Shown one piece after another: positions 17,453 through 26,365 of a DNA stretch of 64,000 nt; the first letter of the stretch is position 1; each line of letters opens with the position of its first letter. The position numbers were made by a program, and so were the translations under genes. The notes under the pieces were generated by a model that was given only the letters and a program-made list of their open reading frames with translations, did no database searches and was not told the DNA's origin. This DNA is from an uncultured Lutibacter sp. (lineage in GTDB: Bacteria > Bacteroidota > Bacteroidia > Flavobacteriales > Flavobacteriaceae): positions 186,001-250,000 of the forward strand of contig NZ_CANLRG010000002.1 in NCBI RefSeq assembly GCF_947493565.1, in the 5' to 3' direction.

Positions 17453-18472
17453 ATGTTAGATAAGGTAAAGGAATTGATTGAAGAAGTAGCAGCATTTAAT
17501 GCAACTTCAAAAGATGAAATTGAAACGTTTAGAATTAAATTTTTAGGTAAAAAAGGAATACTTAATGATTTATTTGCTGAATTTAAAAATGTTGCCCCTA
17601 CAGATAGAAAAGAATTTGGTCAGGTAATAAACACTTTAAAAAACACTGCCCAAGATAAAGTAAATGAACTTAAAGAAGCACTTGAGAAAGTTTCTGAACA
17701 AAAAGGTGTTTATGGTGATTTAACTAGGCCTGAAGAACCTATTGAATTAGGCTCTCGTCATCCAATTTCATTAGTTAGAAATCAAATAATTGATGTTTTT
17801 TCTAGAGTTGGTTTTACGGTTTCTGAAGGACCAGAAATTGAAGATGACTGGCATAATTTTACAGCACTTAACTTACCCGAATATCATCCAGCACGTGATA
17901 TGCAGGATACTTTTTTTATTGAAAAAAACCCTGATGTATTACTCCGTACCCATACGTCGTCAGTACAAGTGCGTTATATGGAAAATCATAAGCCGCCAAT
18001 TAGAACAATTTCTCCAGGTCGTGTTTTTAGAAATGAAGACATTTCGGCAAGAGCACACTGTATTTTTCACCAAGTAGAAGGTTTATATATTGATACCGAT
18101 GTTTCATTTGCTGATTTAAAACAAACATTATTATATTTTACCAAAGAAATGTTTGGGAAATCTAAGATTCGATTACGTCCGTCGTATTTCCCATTTACCG
18201 AACCAAGTGCTGAGGTAGATATTTATTGGGGATTAGAAACTGAAACCGATTATAAAATAACCAAAGGAACAGGTTGGTTAGAAATTATGGGTTGTGGTAT
18301 GGTAGATCCTAATGTTTTAAAGAACGCAAATATTGACCCAGAAGTTTATTCAGGTTATGCTTTTGGAATGGGGATAGAACGTATTGCAATGTTACTTTAT
18401 CAAATTCCTGATATTAGAATGTTTTATGAAAATGATGTTCGCTTTTTAGAACAATTTAAATCAATCTTGTAA
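17453..18472 (+). CDS. pheS: Phenylalanine--tRNA ligase alpha subunit
   Basis: 339 residues. Charges tRNA-Phe together with PheT, as an (alpha-beta)2 enzyme. An N-terminal coiled-coil tRNA-binding arm (about 1-85) is followed by the class II catalytic core: motif 2 region [14 protein letters not shown] and [22 protein letters not shown], and motif 3 [16 protein letters not shown] near the C-terminus. The length is normal. PheT is not adjacent, which is usual in this group. A short unknown gene follows after 29 bases. Confidence 0.97.
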   Translation: MLDKVKELIEEVAAFNATSKDEIETFRIKFLGKKGILNDLFAEFKNVAPTDRKEFGQVINTLKNTAQDKVNELKEALEKVSEQKGVYGDLTRPEEPIELGSRHPISLVRNQIIDVFSRVGFTVSEGPEIEDDWHNFTALNLPEYHPARDMQDTFFIEKNPDVLLRTHTSSVQVRYMENHKPPIRTISPGRVFRNEDISARAHCIFHQVEGLYIDTDVSFADLKQTLLYFTKEMFGKSKIRLRPSYFPFTEPSAEVDIYWGLETETDYKITKGTGWLEIMGCGMVDPNVLKNANIDPEVYSGYAFGMGIERIAMLLYQIPDIRMFYENDVRFLEQFKSIL

Positions 18473-18501
18473 TTTTCTTTATTTAAAATACTATTTTTCT
18501 T

Positions 18502-18903
18502 ATGAAAAAAGATATTGAAATACCAGTGGTAAAAGATGTTTTTATGGCTGTTGTAAAAGAATATAATGATGAATTTAAATGTAACGATTGGAATGCTTAT
18601 ATTGTTAACAATAAAGCTGAACTTATTGAAATGGTATTAATTGTGTCTAAAGGATATGATGAGGACCAAATGATAGAAACAGCGGTATTGAGACATAAAA
18701 TTGAAAAACTTCCTTCAAAATCTTACGCAAAAGTAGAGTTACTTCAAGAAGATGTATTAAAACTTACTAATTTTTTTAATGTTTCTTTTTTTGAAGGAAC
18801 AACAATGTTCGATAAAAAATATGTGTTTAAAAAAGGAGCTATAAAAGAAAGTGCTTTAAGACACATTCCTTTATTAAATAAAAAAGGAATTATTGTACAT
18901 TAA
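18502..18903 (+). CDS. Unknown conserved-looking cytoplasmic protein
   Basis: 133 residues, no signal peptide or membrane segment, mixed alpha/beta composition with charged surface. No family is recognised from motifs. It follows pheS by 29 bases on the same strand without a terminator in between, so it is likely cotranscribed. Its stop lies only 9 bases from the end of the convergent hybrid kinase gene. Confidence 0.65.
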   Translation: MKKDIEIPVVKDVFMAVVKEYNDEFKCNDWNAYIVNNKAELIEMVLIVSKGYDEDQMIETAVLRHKIEKLPSKSYAKVELLQEDVLKLTNFFNVSFFEGTTMFDKKYVFKKGAIKESALRHIPLLNKKGIIVH

Positions 18904-18912
18904 GTCAATTAT

Positions 18913-21900
18913 TTAACCAATTATTTCTTGATTTTTGTTTAACAAGTAACTTTCCATAATAATTTTTAAATCATTTTTATTTATTGGTTTTGTAATAAAA
19001 TCATTACACCCTGCATCAAACGCTTTTTCTTTGTCTTCTGTAGTTGAATATGCTGTTTGCATAATTATTGGAATTTCAGTATTAAACTCTCTAATTTTTT
19101 TGGTAGCTTCAAATCCATTCATTACTGGCATATTAATATCCATTAAAACAAAATCAATTTCACTATTTTGCTGACACATTTCAAGTGCTTCCTTACCATC
19201 TTTTGCATGTAATATATTACAGTCTACGTTTATCTTTTCTGTAATTATAATTTCAATAAATAAATAATTTACTTCTTCGTCTTCAACTATTAAAATAGTA
19301 TGTTTTTTATTTTCTTTTGTTGATTTATCTTTTTGAGAATTATTATCTATTATATTATTAATTGGTTTATAAGGAATTGAAACTTTAAAAGTAGATCCTT
19401 TTCCTTTTACCGAATCAACTGAGATTATACCTCCTAAAAGCTCCGTATTTTCTTTAGCAATGGAAAGCCCTAAGCCTAATCCACCTGCATTTTGAGATAG
19501 TTCTTTTTCTTCTTGAGAAAACCTCTCGAATATGGTTTCTTGTTTGTCTTTATTAATTCCAATACCTGTATCTTTTACAAAAATTTCTAAGTTTGCACCA
19601 ACCAATTGATAGCCAAAACTTATACTTCCTTCATTGGTATATTTTAAAGCGTTTTCTAATAGGTTGCTGAGTATTTTATTTAGTTTAGATTTATCTGTAA
19701 ATATTGTGCTCTCAACATCAGAAAGTCCATTTTTAATGTATAATGGTATTTGGTTTTCTTTTGCTTTTAAATCAAAAATTGAGAATAGTTCTAATAGCAA
19801 ATCGTTTAAACAAACTGGTTTTTCAATGACCATTACTTGTTTGGTTTCTAATCTTGAAATTTCAAGAATATCATCAATTACACGGAGTAATTGGTTACCG
19901 CTATTTTGTATGATATTGATAAAATAATTTCGTTTATCTTCAGTAATTGATGGGTCACTTAAAAATTGAGAAAAGCCTAAAATACCATTCATTGGTGTTC
20001 TAATTTCATGCGACATATTATTTAAAAACTCTGTTTTAAGCCTATTGCTTTCTTCGGCTTTTTCTTTTGCTTTTATCAGCTCAATTGTTTGTTCTTCAAT
20101 TTTTGACAGTGCTTTTTTTCTAATGGTAATATCTCTATGAGAACCTAATATTCTCTCTACTTCACCTTTTTTATTTTTTATGACTTCAGCTGTTGAAAGT
20201 ATCCAAATATAAGAACCATTTTTATGACGGAATCTGAACTCAGTAACATATTGTTTTTGTGGGTTTTTTAAATACTCTTTAAACTCATGTAATTTCACAT
20301 CTCGTTCATCAGGATGTAAATGATCTACCCAAGTAGAAAATTCATTTTCAAGTTCATCCTTATCATATCCTATTTGTTTTTTGTAATAATTTGAAAAATG
20401 AGTTTTACTTGTTTTTACATTCATATCCCAAATTCCCAAACCAGATGCAGCTACGGCAAGTCTATAACGTTCGTCGCTTTTCTCAGCTTTTAATTTAGCA
20501 ATGTTTAATTGTTTTTCAGCTTCTTTTATAGCTGAAATATCCACTACCGACACAATGGATTTTCCTTCAGAATCTATTTCAGACTTTATAATTGCTGAAA
20601 TAACTTTCCCATCCATTCTTAAAAATTCTGTTTCACCATAAAACTCTTTTTTATTAAGTGCAACAGCGGTAATTTCATTTGCCAAGCTTTTAAAAGATTC
20701 TTTGGTATTAGTTTTTTGTAAAAGAACTCTTAATTCTTCAATGGATTTAGCTCCTAATAAATTAAACGTGCTTTTATTAACTCTTAAAATTTTAATTTTT
20801 GAAATGCACTCAATTAAAAAATCTTTATTTTTAATTAAGTATTTATTTAAATTTGACGCTTCAATTCCTGCATCTTTTATTAATTTTTTTACCTCTGAAA
20901 AATCTTCTTCCCATAAAGATATTGGGCTGTTGTCAAATAAGTTTTTAAATTTGTTTTTACTTTCAATATGAAGTCTGTTTTTTTCAGATAACTGTTCACT
21001 AAGTTTTCTTAATTCACTATTTGTTGCCTCTAATTTTAGGTTGGCTAATTTTAAGTTAGAAATATTGGTTACTAAGGCAAATGAACCAATACGCTCATAA
21101 TTTTTATTATATATAGGTGAGGTATTAAATGAACAAGCTACATTTTGGCCATTACTTTTTAAAAGCTCAATTTCATAGCTTGTTGAAAGTCCAAATGCTC
21201 TTTTTTTAATTTCACATTTAAAAATTTTAGCATTTTCTTCGTCTACAAAGTCATAAATTGATTTGCCTATAATTTCAGATTCATCTCGTTCTAAAATTGT
21301 ACACATTTTTTCATTAACCTGAAGCGTATTAGAATTTATATCGATAATCCAAAAACCTTCATTGGCAGTTTTTAAAATATTTGATAAGTAATCTTCTTTT
21401 TCTTTTAATAAATTATAGGCTGTTTTTAGTTCTTTTTCCGATTTTTTTCTTTGTGTAATATCTTCTTTTATGGCAAGAAAATTAATAATCTCATTCTTAC
21501 TATTTTTAATAGGTGTTATTGTTGCTTGTTCCCAAAATAGTGTTCCGTTTTTACTTTTATTTTGTATTTCTCCTTTCCAATTTTTTCCACTTAAAATAAC
21601 ATCCCACATTTTTTTATAAAAATCTTTAGAATGTTTTCCTGAGTTTAAAATACTTGTATTTTTTCCTTGCGCTTCTTTTAAATTATAACCTGTAAGTTCT
21701 GTAAATTTTGGGTTTACATATTCTATATTTCCATGTATATCAGTAATAACAATAACATTTGCACTTTGTTCAACAGCTTTTGATAATTTAACATTTTCAA
21801 TTTCTGATTTTTTTGATTTTGTCAAATCTTTGATAACACAAACTTTTAGTGTGTGGTTATTTTTAGATTTTACATTTCTAGATTCAATTTCAATAGGAAA

Positions 21901-22659
21901 TACCTCTCCATTCTTTTTAATACCTTCCATTTCAAAAGGTATATCCATTTTATTAACAATATTACTTTTAATAAAAGAATGATATTTTTTTGGAAACAAT
22001 TTTTCTAAAATGTCATTACCTATAAGTTCTTCACTCGAGTAACCAAACATTTTTTCAAAGGTTTCATTTATTTCAAAAACTTCACCTTTATTATGAATTA
22101 AAATTCCTTCAAGTAAAATATTTCTAAGCTTTTTATGCTTTAACTCATTTTCACTAAATAATTCTTTATAAATAGCTTTTTCAAGTATTTTTTCAACTTT
22201 TATGGCTACTATTTTTAATATGGTTTCTAAAGTTTGTGAGTTTTCTATAGGTTTAATATCCATAAAGGTTATTAAGCCAATAGGTTTTTTATTAGAACTC
22301 AAAAGAGGAATGCCAACATAACTCTCAACCTTCATTTCAACTAAAGATTTATCCAATGGAAATAATTGTTGAACTTTTGAGGAGTAACAACAAAAATCTT
22401 TATCAATTACAACATCACAAGGAGTATCTTTTAATTTATAAGTTATGTTTGGTAAAAATTTTTGGTTTCCATAAAAGGCTCGTGTTTCAACAGTATTTTC
22501 CTCTATACTGGAATAAGTGCTTATTAATACATATTCAATATTTAATAATTTTGAAAGAAACTTTACTGTTTGATTTAAAAATTCATTAATTGAAGAGTTA
22601 TATCCATTCTTATAGATAAACTCTAACGTGTCATTAATGTATTTTTGCTGTATAGGCAT
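18913..22659 (-). CDS. Cytoplasmic hybrid sensor histidine kinase (GAF, multiple PAS, HisKA, HATPase, receiver)
   Basis: 1248 residues, no membrane segment. Order: GAF domain (about 20-160), PAS (175-285), PAS with PAC (295-405), PAS (425-540), a divergent PAS-like segment (575-725), PAS_3 (745-855), HisKA with phospho-acceptor His in NNMSHEIRTPMNG (about residue 880), HATPase with ENALKYTNEG and GLGLGLSIAKE (about 990-1105), and a receiver ending the chain with acceptor Asp in DFVLMDINMPVMNG (about 1173). It probably senses several intracellular cues and phosphorylates itself; the output partner is not next door. A TATCTTTG -7 box lies just upstream. Confidence 0.93.
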   Translation of the reverse strand: MPIQQKYINDTLEFIYKNGYNSSINEFLNQTVKFLSKLLNIEYVLISTYSSIEENTVETRAFYGNQKFLPNITYKLKDTPCDVVIDKDFCCYSSKVQQLFPLDKSLVEMKVESYVGIPLLSSNKKPIGLITFMDIKPIENSQTLETILKIVAIKVEKILEKAIYKELFSENELKHKKLRNILLEGILIHNKGEVFEINETFEKMFGYSSEELIGNDILEKLFPKKYHSFIKSNIVNKMDIPFEMEGIKKNGEVFPIEIESRNVKSKNNHTLKVCVIKDLTKSKKSEIENVKLSKAVEQSANVIVITDIHGNIEYVNPKFTELTGYNLKEAQGKNTSILNSGKHSKDFYKKMWDVILSGKNWKGEIQNKSKNGTLFWEQATITPIKNSKNEIINFLAIKEDITQRKKSEKELKTAYNLLKEKEDYLSNILKTANEGFWIIDINSNTLQVNEKMCTILERDESEIIGKSIYDFVDEENAKIFKCEIKKRAFGLSTSYEIELLKSNGQNVACSFNTSPIYNKNYERIGSFALVTNISNLKLANLKLEATNSELRKLSEQLSEKNRLHIESKNKFKNLFDNSPISLWEEDFSEVKKLIKDAGIEASNLNKYLIKNKDFLIECISKIKILRVNKSTFNLLGAKSIEELRVLLQKTNTKESFKSLANEITAVALNKKEFYGETEFLRMDGKVISAIIKSEIDSEGKSIVSVVDISAIKEAEKQLNIAKLKAEKSDERYRLAVAASGLGIWDMNVKTSKTHFSNYYKKQIGYDKDELENEFSTWVDHLHPDERDVKLHEFKEYLKNPQKQYVTEFRFRHKNGSYIWILSTAEVIKNKKGEVERILGSHRDITIRKKALSKIEEQTIELIKAKEKAEESNRLKTEFLNNMSHEIRTPMNGILGFSQFLSDPSITEDKRNYFINIIQNSGNQLLRVIDDILEISRLETKQVMVIEKPVCLNDLLLELFSIFDLKAKENQIPLYIKNGLSDVESTIFTDKSKLNKILSNLLENALKYTNEGSISFGYQLVGANLEIFVKDTGIGINKDKQETIFERFSQEEKELSQNAGGLGLGLSIAKENTELLGGIISVDSVKGKGSTFKVSIPYKPINNIIDNNSQKDKSTKENKKHTILIVEDEEVNYLFIEIIITEKINVDCNILHAKDGKEALEMCQQNSEIDFVLMDINMPVMNGFEATKKIREFNTEIPIIMQTAYSTTEDKEKAFDAGCNDFITKPINKNDLKIIMESYLLNKNQEIIG

Positions 22660-22684
22660 TTTCTAGGGTTAGGGGTTAAAGCAG

Positions 22685-22692
22685 CAAAGATA
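22685..22692 (-). promoter_or_regulatory. -7 promoter box of the hybrid histidine kinase
   Basis: TATCTTTG on the minus strand matches TAnnTTTG and lies 25 bases before the ATG at 22659. Confidence 0.5.
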
Positions 22693-22797
22693 AGCATATT
22701 ATGTTATATACTTACTGACAATGGTCAATACAAATATAGCCAGATTTATAGTTGTTTTGTTTAAAAAAATAATTGTTAATGCTCTTACAATTGTTTG

Positions 22798-23682
22798 TTA
22801 TTTTAGTTCAAAAAAGAAAATATTATCAGCATTGTCGTATCTAAAAGTATTTAAATATCCTTTGTTTTTAGAAATAAACACAACTCCCAAATCATCAAAC
22901 TCCGAATTAAATACTGTTGCTTTTTGTGGTAGTTGCCATATTCCATTTATCTTAGTGATTTTAAAAATATTGAAATCTCCTTTTTCAACATTAATTTCAT
23001 CAACCACTAATTTATCATTCATTCTTTTATATGTTACTTCTTTAACGTCTCCTTTAGAACTATTTGTTGAAAAATAAATAGTATTATTATTAAAAAATGT
23101 TGGGTTGATAATATCAAAATTTGATTGTGTAATAAAAATAGGTTTTCCTTTTTCCCATTTATTATCTTTTGTTCTCTTTAATTCTAACAAATGATTTTTT
23201 CCATTTTCATTTGACACAATAACCATACTTTGCCCATCTTTTGAAATTGATGGGTGCGCATAACTAAATTGATTTACACATATTGGTAATTTTTTTATTT
23301 TCTTAATTTTATACCCCTCTAAATAACCTTTGTATATCACTAAATTTTCTTGATTATTACTAGAAACAAAATCCTTTCCTGTAAAATAAATTTCATTATT
23401 AAAAACAGTAGTTGATCCAGAATAAAACTTATTGCTAACCTTTATTTTTTTCGATGTAGATTTTAAATCGGAATAATATAATTTATAAATTTTGTATTTT
23501 CCTAAGGAAATATATAATAGCCCATTTTTATAAATTGTTGGAAAAATATTTTCTTTTGAATTTTCTGAAATATAGGTGTCAAATATTCTTATACTATCTG
23601 TTTCAACGATGAGTGATGATTGTGCTTTTAGATAATTTAAGCACAATAAACATATAATAACAAGGTTTAGTTTAAACTTCAT
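22798..23682 (-). CDS. Secreted PD40/TolB-like beta-propeller protein
   Basis: 294 residues from the ATG at 23682 (the codon before is TTG). A signal peptide with hydrophobic core LNLVIICLLCLNYLKAQ is followed by repeated propeller blades such as YAHPSISKDGQSMVIVSNENG and NPTFFNNNTIYFSTNSS, the PD40 pattern. In flavobacteria this module usually forms the N-terminal half of OmpA-family envelope proteins; here the OmpA domain is absent. It may bind peptidoglycan-associated or outer membrane partners, but no function is shown. It lies upstream of the hybrid kinase on the same strand, with a separate promoter between them. Confidence 0.72.
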   Translation of the reverse strand: MKFKLNLVIICLLCLNYLKAQSSLIVETDSIRIFDTYISENSKENIFPTIYKNGLLYISLGKYKIYKLYYSDLKSTSKKIKVSNKFYSGSTTVFNNEIYFTGKDFVSSNNQENLVIYKGYLEGYKIKKIKKLPICVNQFSYAHPSISKDGQSMVIVSNENGKNHLLELKRTKDNKWEKGKPIFITQSNFDIINPTFFNNNTIYFSTNSSKGDVKEVTYKRMNDKLVVDEINVEKGDFNIFKITKINGIWQLPQKATVFNSEFDDLGVVFISKNKGYLNTFRYDNADNIFFFELK

Positions 23683-23717
23683 CAATGCAATTTAAGTTTT
23701 TTAACTTAAAACTAAGT

Positions 23718-24245
23718 TTAAAATGTGGCTAACCTTTCTCCAAATTGTTTTACTTTCTTCCAATTAGTATATTCAATTTTTGTGTTTTTATCTGTAGGTC
23801 CTTTGGTCATCCACATAATAAATTGAATCATAATTCTATCAAAAGTCTTGTATTTTTTATAATCTAACATTCCTGCAAAAACTTCTACAATTGTAGGTTT
23901 CCAAGTAATATTTTTAAAAAACTTAATAACATACGGATTGGTTTCTGCTGTATTTTTTTCTGGTTTACGTGCTACTAAGTTTACAGAAAAAAAGGCTGTT
24001 TTTATGGTATCTAATTGTGGTTTGTTTTTATTAATAAACTCAATAATTTTTTCATGATGAACTCCATACCTAATACTTGATCCAATAATTAACTTGTCAA
24101 AGTCTGAAATGTTTTTATTAAAAGTATCAATGGTAAATAAATCTACCTTTTTACCTTTTTCTTCTATAGTTTTTACAAGTTCATTGCAAATTTTTAATGT
24201 ATGACCATCCACAGTAGCATAAATAATTCCAATTCTTTCGTTCAT
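23718..24245 (-). CDS. hemG: Menaquinone-dependent protoporphyrinogen IX dehydrogenase
   Basis: 175 residues from the ATG at 24245. A flavodoxin-like FMN protein that oxidises protoporphyrinogen IX to protoporphyrin IX in haem synthesis, passing electrons to menaquinone. The FMN phosphate loop IIYATVDGHTLKICNEL is at the N-terminus, and the family-specific long insert with ARKPEKNTAETNPYVIKFF and MTKGPTDKNTKIEYTNW is present. A TAAATTTG -7 box lies at 24271-24278. Its haem product fits the multihaem nitrite reductase genes at the right end of the window. Confidence 0.87.
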   Translation of the reverse strand: MNERIGIIYATVDGHTLKICNELVKTIEEKGKKVDLFTIDTFNKNISDFDKLIIGSSIRYGVHHEKIIEFINKNKPQLDTIKTAFFSVNLVARKPEKNTAETNPYVIKFFKNITWKPTIVEVFAGMLDYKKYKTFDRIMIQFIMWMTKGPTDKNTKIEYTNWKKVKQFGERLATF

Positions 24246-24270
24246 CAAAAAATCTTTTTAATTATATGCT

Positions 24271-24278
24271 CAAATTTA
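24271..24278 (-). promoter_or_regulatory. -7 promoter box of hemG
   Basis: TAAATTTG on the minus strand matches TAnnTTTG, 25 bases before the ATG at 24245. Confidence 0.5.
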
Positions 24279-24351
24279 CAAAACCTGCAATTTGTTTATG
24301 CTGACAAATATCACACCTAAAAATGATATAAAAAAGATTGAATGGAAGATG

Positions 24352-25347
24352 TTAATCTAATTCTTCTGTTAATTTTTTAAATATTTGTTTTGGGTTTTTA
24401 TGCTGATATAACACCGCATAAACCGCATCGATTATTGGTGTTTTTGCTCCGTTTTTTTCGTTTAATAAATAGGCACTTTTTGCTGCATAATACCCTTCCG
24501 CAACCATACTCATCTCCATCATAGCACTTTTAACAGTGTATCCTTTCCCAATCATATTTCCAAACATCCGATTTCTACTAAAAACAGAATATCCAGTAAC
24601 CAATAAATCTCCTAAATACGCTGAATTATTGATGTTTCGTTTCATCTTATGTACTTTTTTAATAAAACGCTTCATCTCTCTAATTGAGTTTGACATTATT
24701 ACTGATTGGAAATTATCTCCATATCCTAGCCCATGGGCAATTCCAGCAGCTATTGCATAAATGTTTTTTAACATTGCTGCATACTCGGTTCCTATAATGT
24801 CATCAGAGGTTTTTGTTTTTATATAATCGCTCGAAATATATTTACTTAACATTCTGGCTTTTTTTCTATCTTGACATGCTATGGTTAAGTAAGATAACCT
24901 TTCCATTGCAACCTCTTCAGCATGACAAGGGCCAGTTATAACTCCAATATTTTCAATAGGAACTTGGTACATTTTATGAAAATGCTCTCCTACAATTAAG
25001 CCACTTTCAGGAACAATTCCTTTAATGGCTGAAAAAATTATTTTTTCAGAAATATTTTCTGATATTTTATCTAACTCTCCTTTTAAAAAAGCTGAAGGAA
25101 TTGCAAAAATTAAAACATCTGCATAATTAACTAATTCATTAATATCATTAGATAATAACAATTTAGAAACATCAAATTCTGCTGAACTTAAATAGTTAGG
25201 GTTATGTTCATTAATTTTAATATAGTCTATTGCGTTTTCATTACGCATATACCAGCCAACTTCATTTAAATTTTCACACAACATTTTCACAATGGCTGTT
25301 GCCCAACTTCCACCGCCAAAAACGGCTATTTTAGGGTTTTTAATCAT
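24352..25347 (-). CDS. gpsA: NAD(P)-dependent glycerol-3-phosphate dehydrogenase
   Basis: 331 residues. Reduces dihydroxyacetone phosphate to sn-glycerol 3-phosphate for phospholipid synthesis. N-terminal nucleotide motif AVFGGGSWATAIVKML (about 8-23), catalytic lysines in FSAIKGIVP and AAMLKNIYAIAAG, and the substrate-binding stretch GDLLVTGYSVFSRNRMFG. The length is normal. A TACATTTG -7 box sits 20 bases before the start. Confidence 0.95.
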   Translation of the reverse strand: MIKNPKIAVFGGGSWATAIVKMLCENLNEVGWYMRNENAIDYIKINEHNPNYLSSAEFDVSKLLLSNDINELVNYADVLIFAIPSAFLKGELDKISENISEKIIFSAIKGIVPESGLIVGEHFHKMYQVPIENIGVITGPCHAEEVAMERLSYLTIACQDRKKARMLSKYISSDYIKTKTSDDIIGTEYAAMLKNIYAIAAGIAHGLGYGDNFQSVIMSNSIREMKRFIKKVHKMKRNINNSAYLGDLLVTGYSVFSRNRMFGNMIGKGYTVKSAMMEMSMVAEGYYAAKSAYLLNEKNGAKTPIIDAVYAVLYQHKNPKQIFKKLTEELD

Positions 25348-25366
25348 GTTGAAAGATTTTAGGTAT

Positions 25367-25374
25367 CAAATGTA
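25367..25374 (-). promoter_or_regulatory. -7 promoter box of gpsA
   Basis: TACATTTG on the minus strand matches TAnnTTTG and leaves a leader of roughly 13 bases before the gpsA ATG. Confidence 0.5.
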
Positions 25375-25397
25375 AAAAAACTTACTGAAACCAATCC

Positions 25398-26267
25398 TTA
25401 AAATTTAGTTATAATCGTTTTTATACTTTGTAAATACGGGTTTCCAAATAAATTTAAATGAATTAAAAGTGGATATAAATTATACAAATCTTTTCGAGTA
25501 TTGAATCCTTTTTCTAAGGGATAAATTTCTTGATAGGCATTATAAAAATTCAAAGAAAATCCTCCAAATAATAAGCTCATTGCTAGGTCAATTTCTCGAT
25601 GTCCATAGTATACTGCTGGATCAATAAAAACAGCCTTGTTATTTGCAGTACTAATATAATTACCACTCCACAAATCGCCATGAACTGCACTTGGTTTTTC
25701 CTTTGGAAAAATTGTTGGTAATTGTTGATATAGGTATTCAAATTTTCTAAGATCCCCTTTTGTAAGTAATTTTTTATCAAAAGCTATTTTTACCTGAGGT
25801 TTTAATCTGTTTTCAATAAAAAAGTTATCAAACTTATTAAAAAAGCTATTTTTTTGAATTAATTGTCCCATATAATTAGAATATTCTAATCCAAATTTAT
25901 CGCTTTTATGTTGATGTAAATTAGCGAGTTGATGTGCAAAATTTTTCCAAAAATTATTGTTTTGAAATTCTTTATCAATCCAGCTTAACACTAAATAAAT
26001 TTTAGAGTTAAAACTTCCTTCTAAAATAATTTTAGGCGTAATTGCTTCATTTAATTTTAAAAACTTCAGCCCTAAAACTTCTTCTTTAAATCCGTTTTTG
26101 AAAACCGATTTATCATTTATTTTAACAAAATAATTATGGTTGTTTGCTGAAATTTTATAGGTTAAATTAATTGAGCCTCCACTAATACTTTCCCATTTAA
26201 AAGTAAGGTTAGTATTTAACTTAATAGTTAATTGTTTTTCTATGTAATGCTGTAATTTCAAATCCAT
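25398..26267 (-). CDS. Fructosamine kinase family protein
   Basis: 289 residues with the aminoglycoside phosphotransferase-like kinase fold. The N-lobe has WESISGGSINLTYKI and a lysine in NYFVKIND; the catalytic loop reads AVHGDLWSGN, followed by the metal-binding FIDPAVYYGHREIDLAMS. Bacterial relatives phosphorylate ribulosamine or erythrulosamine adducts on proteins so that the sugar is released (deglycation). The gene is downstream of no clear partner; gpsA follows on the same strand with its own promoter. Confidence 0.87.
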   Translation of the reverse strand: MDLKLQHYIEKQLTIKLNTNLTFKWESISGGSINLTYKISANNHNYFVKINDKSVFKNGFKEEVLGLKFLKLNEAITPKIILEGSFNSKIYLVLSWIDKEFQNNNFWKNFAHQLANLHQHKSDKFGLEYSNYMGQLIQKNSFFNKFDNFFIENRLKPQVKIAFDKKLLTKGDLRKFEYLYQQLPTIFPKEKPSAVHGDLWSGNYISTANNKAVFIDPAVYYGHREIDLAMSLLFGGFSLNFYNAYQEIYPLEKGFNTRKDLYNLYPLLIHLNLFGNPYLQSIKTIITKF

Positions 26268-26326
26268 TATTTTAAAGTTACATCTTCTTATTGAAACTTA
26301 AAAATTATTTTATTGAAATGAAGTGA

Positions 26327-26334
26327 TACTTTTG
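26327..26334 (+). promoter_or_regulatory. -7 promoter box of the flippase-dut run
   Basis: TACTTTTG matches TAnnTTTG, 32 bases before the TTG start of the flippase gene. Confidence 0.5.
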
Positions 26335-26365
26335 TACTTTTATAGTTTTACTTTAAAAACCCAAT

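Noticed and set aside
18502-18903. Reading the gene after pheS as a second tRNA ligase subunit
   Set aside because: No synthetase, ferredoxin-anticodon or B3/B4 motif is present; it is merely adjacent.
23691-23710. Inverted repeat TTTAAGTT/AACTTAAA between hemG and the PD40 protein
   Set aside because: AT-only except one pair per arm, and no T run on the minus strand, so it is not convincing as terminator or operator.
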